From Mycobacterium branderi (GTDB lineage Bacteria > Actinomycetota > Actinomycetes > Mycobacteriales > Mycobacteriaceae), in the NCBI RefSeq assembly GCF_010728725.1, contig NZ_AP022606.1, forward strand, positions 992,001-1,056,000: a stretch of 64,000 bases of DNA, read 5' to 3'. The position numbers and the translations under genes were made by a program. The first letter of the stretch is position 1, and each line of letters opens with the position of its first letter. The notes beneath the pieces were generated by a model. The model saw nothing but the letters and a program-made list of their open reading frames with translations, searched no databases and was not told the origin of the DNA. Below are positions 1-9,498 of this stretch, in pieces.

Positions 1-732
1 GTCCGGGCGCTGCTGGACCTCGGCGACGTGGCCAAGGCGACCCGCAAACTGGACGACCTGGCCGAGCGGGTCGGCTGGCGGTGGCGGCTGGTCTGGTATC
101 GCGCCGTCGCCGAGCTGCTCACCGGCGACTACGACTCGGCGATCAAACACTTCAACGAGGTGCTGGATACCTTCCCCGGCGAGTTGGCGCCGAAGCTGGC
201 GCTGGCCGCCACCGCCGAATTGGCCGGCAGCTCCGACGAGCACAAGTTCTACGAGACGGTGTGGGACACCGACGACGGCGTGATCTCGGCCGCGTTCGGG
301 CTGGCCCGCGCGCTGTCGGCCGACGGCGACCGCGAAGCCGCGGTGCGCACCCTCGACGAAGTGCCCGCCAGCTCAAGGCATTTCACCACCGCGCGGCTGA
401 CCAGTGCGGTGACTCTGCTGTCCGGCCGGTCGACCAGCGAGATCACCGAGGAGCAAATCCGCGACGCCGCGCGACGGGTGGAGGCATTGCCGCCGACCGA
501 GCCGCGGGTGTTGCAGATCCGGGCGCTGGTCCTGGGCAGCGCGATGGACTGGCTCGAGGCGGGCCACGAGGCCAGCACCAACCACATCCTGGGTTTCCCG
601 TTCACCGGGCACGGGCTTCGGCTCGGCGTCGAGGCATCACTGCGGGCGCTGGCGCGGGTAGCGCCCACCCAGGCGCATCGCTACACGCTGGTCGACATGG
701 CCAACCGGGTGCGGCCGACGTCGACGTTCTAA
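1..732 (+). CDS. pknG: Serine/threonine protein kinase PknG, C-terminal part
   Basis: This is the last 243 codons of a gene that begins before the window, read in frame 1 to the TAA at 730-732. The sequence matches what I know of the C-terminal tetratricopeptide-repeat domain of mycobacterial PknG: helical repeats rich in Ala and Leu, and the end TSTF. The catalytic and rubredoxin-like parts lie outside the window. PknG is a soluble kinase that controls glutamate and TCA-cycle metabolism by phosphorylating the FHA protein GarA. In M. tuberculosis pknG lies next to ackA, but here three extra genes separate them. Identification is from recalled sequence, with high certainty. Confidence 0.93.
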   Translation, partial: VRALLDLGDVAKATRKLDDLAERVGWRWRLVWYRAVAELLTGDYDSAIKHFNEVLDTFPGELAPKLALAATAELAGSSDEHKFYETVWDTDDGVISAAFGLARALSADGDREAAVRTLDEVPASSRHFTTARLTSAVTLLSGRSTSEITEEQIRDAARRVEALPPTEPRVLQIRALVLGSAMDWLEAGHEASTNHILGFPFTGHGLRLGVEASLRALARVAPTQAHRYTLVDMANRVRPTSTF

Positions 733-739
733 TCTGCGT

Positions 740-798
740 CGAGCGTGCGTGTTTGTGCGCCGACACCAACGTAACGCCCGTACAACTGTGCACGCTCG
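740..798 (+). terminator. Long-loop hairpin after pknG
   Basis: The 9-base arm cgagcgtgc (740-748) pairs perfectly with gcacgctcg (790-798) across a 41-base loop, 7 bases after the pknG stop. There is no U-tract. It may be a mycobacterial-type terminator or an intergenic repeat; its role is inferred only from position. Confidence 0.35.
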
Positions 799-860
799 CG
801 ACCTCAGGACCTTCAGCGTGTCCTCAGCAAATTTCCAGTTTTGCGGTTCACAGTTGAGTC

Positions 861-2177
861 ATGGCGGGCCAATCCGACCGGTGGATTACCACTGCCCGAA
901 TCCTGCGCCGCGCAGGGTTCGGTGTCAGCGGCCCGACCGTCGACGCTGTCGTCGCGCAAGACTGGCCGACCTACGTTGCGGCGGCACTGAATTCGGACCC
1001 CGACGCCGACCCCGGCGCACGCGCGACGCCGATGCCCACCTTCGCCGTCCCGCGTGCACCCGGCAAGGATGCGACCAAAGAAGCGCGAAAGGCCCACAAT
1101 CGGCAGTTATCCGAGCAGATGTCGGAATTGTCGGCGTGGTGGCTGCGCCGCATGGCATCGGTCGAGCAACCCGTGCACGAGAAGCTGACCTTGCTGTGGC
1201 ACAACCACTTTGCCACCTCCGCCCAGAAGGTCCGCGTTGCCGACTACATGGCGGCGCAGAACCAGAAACTACGGACGCTGAAACTAGGCGACTTCCGGAC
1301 GCTGGCCTATGCGATGCTGACCGACGCGGCGATGCTGCGCTGGCTGGACGGACAGTCCAACACCGCCAAGGCCCCCAACGAAAACCTGGCCCGCGAATTC
1401 ATGGAACTGTTCGCGCTGGGCCACGGCAACGGGTACACCGAGGACGACGTGCGGGCCGGCGCACGGGCGCTGACCGGCTGGGTGATCAAGCCAAGCGGCG
1501 AAACGTCGATGATGCCCAAGCGCCACGACAACACCGCCAAGACAGTGCTCGGCGCCACCGCCGACTTCGATGCGGCCGGGTTCTGCGACACCGTGCTGGC
1601 CCAACCGAAGTCGGCGCAATACGTCGCCGGACGGCTGTGGCAGCAGCTGGCCTCCGATGAGCCGCCATCACACGCAGCCCTGGACCGGGTGGTCGCCGCC
1701 TACGGTCCCGGCCGCGACCTGAAGGCACTGACCGCGGCGATCCTCACCGACGACGAGTTCGTCGGCGCCCGTGCCGCAATCGTCAACACGCCGGTCGAGT
1801 GGCTGATCGGAATGGTCCGGACGCTACGTGTTCCGCTCGACACCCCGAAGCGTCTCAAGACTGTCGACGCGACGCTGAAAGCATTGGGGCAGCGGCCTTT
1901 CTACCCGCCCGACGTGGGCGGCTGGCCGCACGGCCAGGTATGGCTGTCCACCGCCAGCGCCGACGTCCGGTTCCGCGCCGCGAGCAACCTGGCCCGCGCC
2001 GGCGACCTGTCCACCATCGAGGACACCGGCGCCGGGGACCGCATCGACGCCGCCGGTTACCTCATCGGCGTCGGCACGTGGTCAGATCGGACCGTCGCCG
2101 CGCTCAAACCACTGGTGCGCAAGCCTGTGCAGCTGCTGGCCGCCGCCGTGAATACACCGGAGTACCTCACATCATGA
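861..2177 (+). CDS. DUF1800 family protein
   Basis: A 438-residue protein with the look of the DUF1800 family: an N-terminal ARILRRAGFG segment, a central KLTLLWHNHF motif, NLAREFMELF, and a YPPDVGGWPHG-like segment near the C-terminus. The biochemical function of DUF1800 is not known. Family members are usually encoded beside a DUF1501 protein, as here, where the next start codon overlaps this stop (ATGA, 2174-2177). No signal peptide is visible, whereas the partner has a Tat-type one. The ATG at 861 is preceded by only a weak ribosome site, so the exact start is less certain than the family. Confidence 0.85.
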   Translation: MAGQSDRWITTARILRRAGFGVSGPTVDAVVAQDWPTYVAAALNSDPDADPGARATPMPTFAVPRAPGKDATKEARKAHNRQLSEQMSELSAWWLRRMASVEQPVHEKLTLLWHNHFATSAQKVRVADYMAAQNQKLRTLKLGDFRTLAYAMLTDAAMLRWLDGQSNTAKAPNENLAREFMELFALGHGNGYTEDDVRAGARALTGWVIKPSGETSMMPKRHDNTAKTVLGATADFDAAGFCDTVLAQPKSAQYVAGRLWQQLASDEPPSHAALDRVVAAYGPGRDLKALTAAILTDDEFVGARAAIVNTPVEWLIGMVRTLRVPLDTPKRLKTVDATLKALGQRPFYPPDVGGWPHGQVWLSTASADVRFRAASNLARAGDLSTIEDTGAGDRIDAAGYLIGVGTWSDRTVAALKPLVRKPVQLLAAAVNTPEYLTS

Positions 2178-3355
2178 ATCGCCGCAAGTTCCTGATCGCC
2201 AGCGCCGGCCTGGGTGCGGCCGGCCTGCTGTCCGGCACAGTGGCGATCAGCTGGCCGGAGCTGATGCGCGCGGCCGAGGACCGACCGTTGGCCGAGGGCA
2301 GCGGCGTGCTGGTGATCGTCACCCTGTACGGCGGCAACGACGGTATCAACACCGTAATCCCCTACGCGGACAACGCTTATCACGACGCAAGGCCCGAACT
2401 TGCTTATGCCCCAGGCGATGTGCTGCACCTCGATGACCAGCTTGGTCTCAACCCGGCGCTGAAAGGTATGGCCCAGCTGTGGAACCAGCGCAAGCTGGCC
2501 ATCGTGCGGGGCGTCAGCTACCCGCAGCCCGACCACAGCCACTTCCGGTCGATGGATATCTGGCAGACCGCATCGCCGGCCGAGCCCGTCTCGACGGGCT
2601 GGATCGGGCGCTGGCTCGACGCCACCGGCGACGATCCGCTGCGCGCGGTCAACATCGGCTCGGTGCTTCCCCCGCTGGCAGTGGGCGAAAAGTGCACGGC
2701 GGCAGCACTTTCCCCGACCGCCGCGCCGGAGTCGGCGGACAGGTTCGCCGCCACCATGGAAGCGTTGGGCGTCGACGACCCGGACGACACCCCGGCGATG
2801 TCCGCGGTGTGCGCCGCCTACCGCGCGAGCCGCACCACTGATACCACTCTCAGACAAGTCAAACCCTCTGGCGAGGACCACAACTCGCTGGCCGCCCAGC
2901 TGAGCATGGTGACCAGCGCGGTGAGCGCCGGGGTGCCGACCCGGGTATACGCGGTGCAGCTCGGCGGATTCGACACCCACGCCGACGAACGCGGCACCCA
3001 GCAGCGCCTGCTGCAGACCTTCGACGACGCGCTGACCCCGTTCCTACAGCAAATGGCCGGCGACCGGCGCGGCAGGAACGTCGTCGTGCTGGCGTACTCG
3101 GAATTCGGGCGGCGGGTGAAGGCCAACGCGTCGCAGGGCACCGACCACGGCACCGCCGGCCCGGTGTTCGTCGCCGGCGCACCGGTCAAGGGCGGCTTCT
3201 ACGGCGACGAGCCCAGCCTGACCGACCTCGACAACGGAGACCTCAAGCCCACCACCGACTTTCGCGACGTCTACTACGAGCTGCTGGCGCAAACCCTGCA
3301 GTCCGACCCCACCCCGGCGGTCGGCAGCGGCAGACGCGCCCTGGGCTTCCTGTAG
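2174..3355 (+). CDS. DUF1501 family protein with Tat-type signal
   Basis: A 393-residue protein whose start overlaps the DUF1800 stop by 4 bp, so the two are almost certainly co-translated. The N-terminus MNRRKFLIASAGLGAAG is a twin-arginine signal, predicting folded export. The body carries DUF1501 hallmarks: LYGGNDGINTVIPY near residue 60, HSHFRSMDIWQ, GGFDTHADE, SEFGRRVKANAS and GTDHGTAGPVFV. The His and Asp pattern recalls the alkaline-phosphatase/sulfatase fold to which DUF1501 is distantly related, but no substrate is known. Its stop lies 1 bp from the stop of the opposing gene. Confidence 0.87.
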   Translation: MNRRKFLIASAGLGAAGLLSGTVAISWPELMRAAEDRPLAEGSGVLVIVTLYGGNDGINTVIPYADNAYHDARPELAYAPGDVLHLDDQLGLNPALKGMAQLWNQRKLAIVRGVSYPQPDHSHFRSMDIWQTASPAEPVSTGWIGRWLDATGDDPLRAVNIGSVLPPLAVGEKCTAAALSPTAAPESADRFAATMEALGVDDPDDTPAMSAVCAAYRASRTTDTTLRQVKPSGEDHNSLAAQLSMVTSAVSAGVPTRVYAVQLGGFDTHADERGTQQRLLQTFDDALTPFLQQMAGDRRGRNVVVLAYSEFGRRVKANASQGTDHGTAGPVFVAGAPVKGGFYGDEPSLTDLDNGDLKPTTDFRDVYYELLAQTLQSDPTPAVGSGRRALGFL

Positions 3356-3356
3356 G

Positions 3357-5195
3357 TCAGCCGGCTACCAGCTTCACCACCTGGTCGTTGCCGTAGTCGG
3401 TGACGTAGACGTTGCCGGCGTCGTCCACCGCCACGCCCCTGGTGTAGCCGAGGCCCGTAACCGGCACGACGCTCTGCTGGTTGGACCGCGGCTCCAGCCG
3501 CACCACTCTGCTGCCGTCGGTGACGTAGACGGCGCCCTGCTCGTCGGCCGCCAACCCGGACGGGTCTTTCAGGCCGGTGAACGGGAGCACCTCCTGGCTG
3601 GTCGACCCCGGCGGCAGCTTCAGCACCCGGTTGTTGCCGGTATCGGCGACATAGACGCGGCCGGCCTTGTCCACCGCGACCCCCTTGGGCCGTTCGAGGC
3701 CGTTGAACTGCAACACGCTCTGGCTCGTCGACCCCACATCGAGCTTGAGCACCCGGTTGTTGGAGGTGTCGGCGACGTACACGCGGCCCGCCGCGTCCAC
3801 CGCCAGGCCTTCCGGCCGGTTGAGCCCGTCGAACGGCAGCACGGTCTGGTTGGTGGTCCCCACATCGAGTTTCACCACACGGTTGCCGTCGGTGTCGGCG
3901 ACGTAGACGTTGCCGTCCTTGTCGACGGCCAGCCCGTACGGTTCCTTGAGGTTGGTGAACGGCAGCACGGTCTGGGTGGTCGTCCCGGACTCCAGCTTCA
4001 GCACCCGGTCGTTGTCGATGTTGGCGACGTAGACGTTGCCGGCCGGGTCCACGGCCACACCCTCCGGGCCGGTCAGCCCGGTGAACGGCAGCACGGTCGG
4101 CCGGTACGTTTTCGGCGCGGCCGACGGCTGGGCGTGCAGCTCACCGCCCGTCGAGGCCACCCGCCACACGACGACGCCGACGGCAGCGAGCACCAGTAGC
4201 GCCACCACACCGACGACCAGCGGCAGCAGCCTGGAGCGCCGCCACGGCGGCGCAGCGGCCTCGTCTGAGTAGAAGTCCAGGTTGGGAATCGGGTCGGGGA
4301 GGCGGCCGCCGCCGCGCCGGGCGGCGATGACCTTGCCGAGGTCGCTGGCCCGGCGAACCATCGTGGGAGCCTCCTGGCCGGCCGCGAGCGCATCCCGGGC
4401 CGCGCGAGCGAGATCGCCCGCCGTCGCGAACCGCTGCTGCGGATTCTTCGCCATCCCGCGCGCGACGACAGTGTCGAACCGCGGAGAAACGGCATGCGGC
4501 CGCGCCAGGCTGGGCTTCGGCGGCGGGGCGGTCAGGTGGGCCTTGATGACCTGGCCCACCGTCGTCGCGGTGGGAAACGGCCTGTCGCCGGTCAGGATTG
4601 TGGCCAAAACCGCGGCGAGCGAATAGACGTCGGCGCGACTGGTCACCGGCCCTTCGTCAAATCGCTCCGGCGCCATATACGCATAGGAACTCGCCGTCGG
4701 CCCGGGCGCGCTCAGTGTCGGGTCGGCGATGCCGAGACCGAGTAGGTATGCGTCGCCGTCGTCGGTCACAACGATGTTCTCCGGCTTGACATCCCGGTGA
4801 ATCAGCCGACGGGCGTGTGCGGCGTCGAGAGCCGCGGCGATCTGCTCGATGATTGCCACCGCGCGTACGGGATCGATCGGCCCGAACGTGCTCACGAGCG
4901 ATTGGAGAGTCTCCCCCGGCACCCATTGCGTCACGACATAGCACCGGCCGTCGATCTCGCCCCAATCAAGCACCGGAATGACGTGCGGTTCCTTTAGCTC
5001 CGACGCAACGTCCAATTCACGGAAGAACCGCTCGCGATCCACGGTCGGCGGCAGCAGGGTGAGGCCGACCGTACGGTCTTTGGCCGTATCTATTGCCTCG
5101 TAGACCTGGCCTACGCCGGTGTGGCGAAGCAGCGCGCGGATCTTGTAGCGGCCGAATTGGGTCCCGACCGGTGCAATGCCGGGCTGCTCACCCAT
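3357..5195 (-). CDS. PknD-like receptor pseudokinase with six-blade NHL propeller
   Basis: 612 residues from the ATG at 5195. A GTG at 5216 that overlaps the ackA stop is an alternative start; the ATG was chosen because it gives the PknD-like N-terminus. Order: kinase fold (about 12-270), linker, one membrane helix (323-345), then six NHL repeats of about 42 residues, each with a VAVD/LAVD...VYVAD core. This is the layout of mycobacterial PknD, with an extracellular propeller. The catalytic machinery is degraded: the ATP-binding Lys is Thr46 (VGLTLL for VALKL), DFG reads GLG (153-155), and the glycine loop has Arg24 and Thr26 in place of Gly. HRDVKPEN (133-140), Glu60 and APE remain. It is probably a ligand-sensing pseudokinase, co-expressed with ackA. 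Confidence 0.88.
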   Translation of the reverse strand: MGEQPGIAPVGTQFGRYKIRALLRHTGVGQVYEAIDTAKDRTVGLTLLPPTVDRERFFRELDVASELKEPHVIPVLDWGEIDGRCYVVTQWVPGETLQSLVSTFGPIDPVRAVAIIEQIAAALDAAHARRLIHRDVKPENIVVTDDGDAYLLGLGIADPTLSAPGPTASSYAYMAPERFDEGPVTSRADVYSLAAVLATILTGDRPFPTATTVGQVIKAHLTAPPPKPSLARPHAVSPRFDTVVARGMAKNPQQRFATAGDLARAARDALAAGQEAPTMVRRASDLGKVIAARRGGGRLPDPIPNLDFYSDEAAAPPWRRSRLLPLVVGVVALLVLAAVGVVVWRVASTGGELHAQPSAAPKTYRPTVLPFTGLTGPEGVAVDPAGNVYVANIDNDRVLKLESGTTTQTVLPFTNLKEPYGLAVDKDGNVYVADTDGNRVVKLDVGTTNQTVLPFDGLNRPEGLAVDAAGRVYVADTSNNRVLKLDVGSTSQSVLQFNGLERPKGVAVDKAGRVYVADTGNNRVLKLPPGSTSQEVLPFTGLKDPSGLAADEQGAVYVTDGSRVVRLEPRSNQQSVVPVTGLGYTRGVAVDDAGNVYVTDYGNDQVVKLVAG

Positions 5196-5212
5196 GTTCC
5201 AAACTGTAGCCT

Positions 5213-6343
5213 TCACCGGGCCGTAATCACGCTCAGAGCATCGCGGGCGATGGCCAGTTCTTCGTTGGTCGGGATGACCAGCACGGCAACGGGTGAGCCG
5301 TCGGTCGAGATCCGCCGCGCGCCGCGAGCCGGCTCGAGGTTGCGCTGCTCGTCGATCTCGATGTCCAGTGCCGCAAGGCCGCTCAGCGCGTCGCGACGCA
5401 CCGACGCGGCGTTCTCGCCGATCCCGGCGGTGAAACTCACGACATCGGTGCGGCCCAGCACCGCCAGGTAGGCGCCGACGTACTTGCGCAGCCGGTGGAT
5501 GAACACGTCGTAGGCCAATTGTGCTGAGCTGTCGCCTGATTCGATCATTTCGCGTAGCCGGCGAAAATCACGCTCACCGGCCAGCCCCAGCACCCCGGAG
5601 CGATGGTTGAGCACCGACTCGATCTCGTCGACGCTCATGTTCGCCTCACGACACAGGTAACCGATGATCCCCGGGTCGATGTCGCCGCTGCGGGAGCCCA
5701 TCACCAGGCCTTCCAACGGAGTCAGCCCCATCGAGGTGTCGACGGGCCGGCCTCCCGCGATCGCCGACGCCGACGCGCCGTTACCCAGGTGCAGCACAAT
5801 CTGATTCAGAGTCCTTAGCGGTCGGCCCAGGAATTTGGCCGCCTGCTCGCTGACATAGCGGTGCGACGTGCCGTGGAAGCCGTACCGGCGGATCTGCCAC
5901 CGCTCGGCCAGTTCGCGCTCGATCGCATAGGTCGCCGCGGCGGGCGGCAGGTCGTGGAAGAAGGCGGTGTCGAACACCGCAACGTGCGGAACGTCGGGCA
6001 GCAGCTTGCGCGCCACCTCGATGCCGGCGACGGCCGGGGGGTTGTGCAATGGGGCCAGCGGCGACAGCTCTTTGAGCTCGGCGATCACCGCGTCGTCGAG
6101 GATGGTGGGCCGATAGAAATCCTGACCGCCGTGCACCACCCGGTGCCCGACTGCCGCGAGCCGGTCGAGGTCACCCAGCTGTTCGAAGGCATGTCGCAGC
6201 GCGGCATCGTGGTCGGGAAACTCCGACCCACGCTCGCCGATCTGCTCGACGAGGCCGTCCGCGCGAGACTCGCCTGAATCAGGTTGGAGCAGCTGGTATT
6301 TCAGCGACGACGAGCCAGAGTTGATCACCAAGACAAGGGTCAT
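5213..6343 (-). CDS. ackA: Acetate kinase
   Basis: 376 residues, full length for the family. AckA interconverts acetyl phosphate plus ADP and acetate plus ATP in the cytosol. The ASKHA-fold signatures are present: [12 protein letters not shown] at residue 7, [11 protein letters not shown] in the middle, and [13 protein letters not shown] towards the C-terminus. The ATG at 6343 overlaps the end of pta by 4 bp (6340-6343), as usual for a pta-ackA operon. Downstream it runs straight into the pseudokinase gene. In M. tuberculosis the same pair is Rv0408-Rv0409. Confidence 0.97.
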   Translation of the reverse strand: MTLVLVINSGSSSLKYQLLQPDSGESRADGLVEQIGERGSEFPDHDAALRHAFEQLGDLDRLAAVGHRVVHGGQDFYRPTILDDAVIAELKELSPLAPLHNPPAVAGIEVARKLLPDVPHVAVFDTAFFHDLPPAAATYAIERELAERWQIRRYGFHGTSHRYVSEQAAKFLGRPLRTLNQIVLHLGNGASASAIAGGRPVDTSMGLTPLEGLVMGSRSGDIDPGIIGYLCREANMSVDEIESVLNHRSGVLGLAGERDFRRLREMIESGDSSAQLAYDVFIHRLRKYVGAYLAVLGRTDVVSFTAGIGENAASVRRDALSGLAALDIEIDEQRNLEPARGARRISTDGSPVAVLVIPTNEELAIARDALSVITAR

Positions 6344-8397
6344 GAGCCCTGCGCCTGGATCGCCGTGATGGCAACGGTGTTGACGATGTCTTCGACCAGC
6401 GCGCCGCGAGACAGGTCGTTCACCGGCTTGTTCAAGCCCTGCAGCACCGGGCCGATCGCGATAGCGCCGGCGCTGCGCTGCACCGCCTTGTAGGCATTGT
6501 TACCGGCGTTGAGATCGGGGAAGATCAGCACGGTCGCACGCCCGGCGACCGCCGAGTCGCGCATCTTGGTCGCCGCGACCGACGGGTCCACCGCGGCGTC
6601 GTACTGGATGGGTCCCTCGACCAGCAGCTGAGGCGCCCGGCTGCGCACCAATTCGGTTGCCGCCCTGACCTTATCGACACCGGCGCCCGCGCCCGAGTCG
6701 CCGGTGGAGTAGGACAGCATGGCCACCCGCGGCTCGATACCGAACCGTGCCGCGGTGCGCGCCGAGCTGATCGCGATGTCGGCGAGCTGCTCGACCGTCG
6801 GGTCCGGGACAATCGCACAGTCGCCGTAGGCCAGCACCCGATCCGGCAGGCACATCAGGAAGATCGACGACACCGTGGACACGTCCGGCGCGGTGCGGAT
6901 GATCTCGAACGCCGGCCGCACGGTGTGCGCGGTGGTGTGCGCCGCACCGGACACCATCCCGTCGACCAGGCCGTTGTAGACGAGCATGGTGCCGAAGTAC
7001 GACACGTCGCGCATCACCTCGCCCGCCAGGTCCAGGGTGACGCCCTTGGCGGCGCGCAGCTCCGCATACTGGTGGGCGAATTTTTCGTGCAGCTCGCTGG
7101 TGCGTGGGTCGAGCACAGTGGCGTTAGACAGGTCGACGCCGAGTTCTGCTGCGCGGGAACGGATCTCGTTCTCGTCGCCGAGGATCGTCAGGTCGGCCAC
7201 CCGGCGCTGCAGCAGCCGCCCGGCCGAGCGCAGGATGCGATCGTCGTCGCCCTCGGGCAGCACGATGTGCTTGCGGTCGGAGCGGGCGCGGTCCAGCAGC
7301 TGGTAGGTGAACATCTGCGGCGTGGTGACGGTCGGGATCGGAATCGCCAGCCGTGCCACCAGTTCGGCGACGTCGACGTTGCGTTCCATCAGGGCCAGCG
7401 CGGTGTCGATCTTGCGCTGCGCGCCGACCGTGATCCGGCCCCGCGCAGAGGCGACGGCGCTGGCGGTGTCGTAGGTGCCCAATGTGGTCGCGATGATCGG
7501 CAACCGCAGCCGCAGCCCGGACACCAGCGCGGCGATCGACGGGTGCAGCTCGAAGCCGCCGTTGAGGATGATGCACGACAGTGACGGAAAGCCTTCTGCC
7601 GCATGGGCACTCGCCACCGCCAGCACGACGTCGGAGCGGTCACCGGGGGTGATCACCGCGACCCCGTCGGCGAGGCGCTCGAGCACATGGTCGGCGGTCA
7701 TCCCGGCGACCACCACACCCATCGCTTCGCGTCCCATCAGCGCGTCGTCGCCGGATAACAGCGTTCCACCCACCGCCTGTTGCAGGTCGGCCACCGTCGG
7801 CGCGACCAGCAGCGGCTCGTCGGGCAGCACATAGGTTTTCGGTTCGAACGCGCTCAACGCCTTGGCGACCGCGGTCATTTGCGACGGGTCGCAGCGGTTG
7901 GCCACCACTGCCGCGGTGTGGGCGTGCTGGGCGGCCAGTTCGGCCAGGCAGATCTCGACAACCTGGGCGACCTCGTCGGGAGTGCGGCCGCGGGCTCGTA
8001 CGGTCAGGACCACGGGGGCGCCGAGGTTGACGGCGATGCGGGCGTTGACGGATAGCTCCGCCGGCGCCGCAACGTCGTTGTAGTCGCTGCCGACGATGAC
8101 GACCGCATCGCACTGGTCGGCGACCGCGTGGAACCGGTCGACGATCTCGGTGAGCGCGGCGTCGGTGTCCTCGTGCAACTGCTGGTAAGTGACCCCGACG
8201 CACTGCTCGTAGGACAGGTCGGCGGTGGCGTGCGCCAACAGCAGTTCGAGGATGTAGTCGCGCTCGTTACCCGCCCGCACGATCGGCCGGAACACCCCGA
8301 CCCGGGCCACGGTCGCGGCCAGCAGGTGCAGCACCCCCAGCGCGATCGTCGATTTGCCGGTGTCGCCTTCCGGCGAGGTGATGTAGAGACTCGGCAC
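6340..8397 (-). CDS. pta: Phosphate acetyltransferase
   Basis: 685 residues, the long two-part form of Pta. The N-terminal part has a P-loop-like [12 protein letters not shown] and a DRTGG-type domain. The C-terminal part (from about residue 365, [15 protein letters not shown]) is the catalytic PTA_PTB domain that interconverts acetyl-CoA plus phosphate and acetyl phosphate plus CoA. The GTG start at 8397 lies 1 bp after the fgd1 stop, and the end overlaps ackA, so fgd1-pta-ackA reads as one transcript. The product is cytosolic. Confidence 0.96.
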   Translation of the reverse strand: MPSLYITSPEGDTGKSTIALGVLHLLAATVARVGVFRPIVRAGNERDYILELLLAHATADLSYEQCVGVTYQQLHEDTDAALTEIVDRFHAVADQCDAVVIVGSDYNDVAAPAELSVNARIAVNLGAPVVLTVRARGRTPDEVAQVVEICLAELAAQHAHTAAVVANRCDPSQMTAVAKALSAFEPKTYVLPDEPLLVAPTVADLQQAVGGTLLSGDDALMGREAMGVVVAGMTADHVLERLADGVAVITPGDRSDVVLAVASAHAAEGFPSLSCIILNGGFELHPSIAALVSGLRLRLPIIATTLGTYDTASAVASARGRITVGAQRKIDTALALMERNVDVAELVARLAIPIPTVTTPQMFTYQLLDRARSDRKHIVLPEGDDDRILRSAGRLLQRRVADLTILGDENEIRSRAAELGVDLSNATVLDPRTSELHEKFAHQYAELRAAKGVTLDLAGEVMRDVSYFGTMLVYNGLVDGMVSGAAHTTAHTVRPAFEIIRTAPDVSTVSSIFLMCLPDRVLAYGDCAIVPDPTVEQLADIAISSARTAARFGIEPRVAMLSYSTGDSGAGAGVDKVRAATELVRSRAPQLLVEGPIQYDAAVDPSVAATKMRDSAVAGRATVLIFPDLNAGNNAYKAVQRSAGAIAIGPVLQGLNKPVNDLSRGALVEDIVNTVAITAIQAQGS

Positions 8398-8398
8398 G

Positions 8399-9409
8399 TC
8401 AGCCCAGTCGCCGCAGCCTTGGCGCGAGATCCTTCTCGAATAGTTCCAGGAACCGGCGCTGGTCGTGGCCGGGCGCGTGGAACACCAGGTGGTTGAGGCC
8501 CCAGGTGACGTACTGGCCGACCTTTTCGACGGCCTCGTCGGGATCCGAGGCGACGATCCAGCGCTTGGCGACCTGCTCGATGGGCAGCGCGTCGGCGGCC
8601 TTTTCCATCTCGATCGGGTCGTCGATGGAATGCTTCTGCTCGGCGGTCAGCGACAGCGGCGCCCAGAACCGGGTGTTCTCCAGCGCGAGCTTGGGGTCGG
8701 GGTCGTAGGAGATCTTGATCTCGATCATCTTGTCGATATCGTCGACCGATCTGCCCGCGCCCGCTGCTCCTTCCAAGACCGCCGGGATCAGCTTGTCCTT
8801 GTAGAGCTCCTCGCCCTTGCCGGAGGTGCAGATGAAGCCGTCGCCGGCCCGGCCCGCGTACTTGGCCACCGCCGGGCCGCCCGCGGCGATGTAGATCGGC
8901 ACCCCGCCCTCGGGCACGTCGTAGATCGAGGCGCCCTTGAGCCGGTAGTAGTCGCCGTCGAAGTCCACGCGGTCGCCGCGCCACAGTTCGCGCATCAGCC
9001 GCACCGACTCCCGCAGCCGGGCGAAGCGCTCCTTGAACTCCGGCCACTCACCCTCGTAGCCGGTGGCGATCTCGTTCAACGCCTCGCCGGTGCCCACGCC
9101 CAGGAAGATGCGGCCCGGATACAGGCAGCTCATCGTTGCGAACGCCTGGGCGACGACGGCTGGGTTGTACCGGAAAGTCGGGGTGAGCACCGAGGTGCCC
9201 AGCGTGATCCGCTTGGTGCGCTCACCGACCGCGGTCATCCAGGCCAGCGAGAACGGGGCGTGCCCGCCCTTGTGCCGCCAGGGCTGGAAATGGTCGCTGA
9301 CGGTGGCGCTGTCCATGCCGTGCGCTTCGGCGGCGACCGCCAGCTCGACGAGTTCCCGCGGCGCGAATTGTTCGGCCGACGCCTTGTATCCCAGTTTGAG
9401 TTCAGCCAC
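8399..9409 (-). CDS. fgd1: F420-dependent glucose-6-phosphate dehydrogenase
   Basis: 336 residues, the normal length of FGD1. It is near-identical in recalled sequence to the M. tuberculosis enzyme: [15 protein letters not shown] start, [36 protein letters not shown] and [14 protein letters not shown]. It oxidises glucose-6-phosphate to 6-phosphogluconolactone with coenzyme F420, supplying reduced F420 to F420H2-dependent reductases, including the activator of nitroimidazole prodrugs. It heads the fgd1-pta-ackA operon and diverges from the metallo-beta-lactamase-fold gene at 9499. Confidence 0.97.
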   Translation of the reverse strand: MAELKLGYKASAEQFAPRELVELAVAAEAHGMDSATVSDHFQPWRHKGGHAPFSLAWMTAVGERTKRITLGTSVLTPTFRYNPAVVAQAFATMSCLYPGRIFLGVGTGEALNEIATGYEGEWPEFKERFARLRESVRLMRELWRGDRVDFDGDYYRLKGASIYDVPEGGVPIYIAAGGPAVAKYAGRAGDGFICTSGKGEELYKDKLIPAVLEGAAGAGRSVDDIDKMIEIKISYDPDPKLALENTRFWAPLSLTAEQKHSIDDPIEMEKAADALPIEQVAKRWIVASDPDEAVEKVGQYVTWGLNHLVFHAPGHDQRRFLELFEKDLAPRLRRLG

Positions 9410-9438
9410 GGTGTCGTTTCTACTCCCCCAGCCCTCGG

Positions 9439-9479
9439 GCGACCCGCCGCGCCCGGCTCCGCCGCGCTTGCGATCGCCC
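9439..9479. repeat. Dispersed intergenic repeat, copy 1 (R3)
   Basis: A 41-base stretch between fgd1 and the divergent gene matches 39013-39055 at about nine bases in ten. The shared core is cgccgcgcttgcgatcgc. The strand-swapped form, gcgatcgcaagcgcggcg, resembles a short repeat I recall as common in mycobacterial intergenic DNA. It lies in the shared promoter region, but no function is shown. Confidence 0.6.
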
Positions 9480-9498
9480 GGTGCCTAAACTCGCGGGC

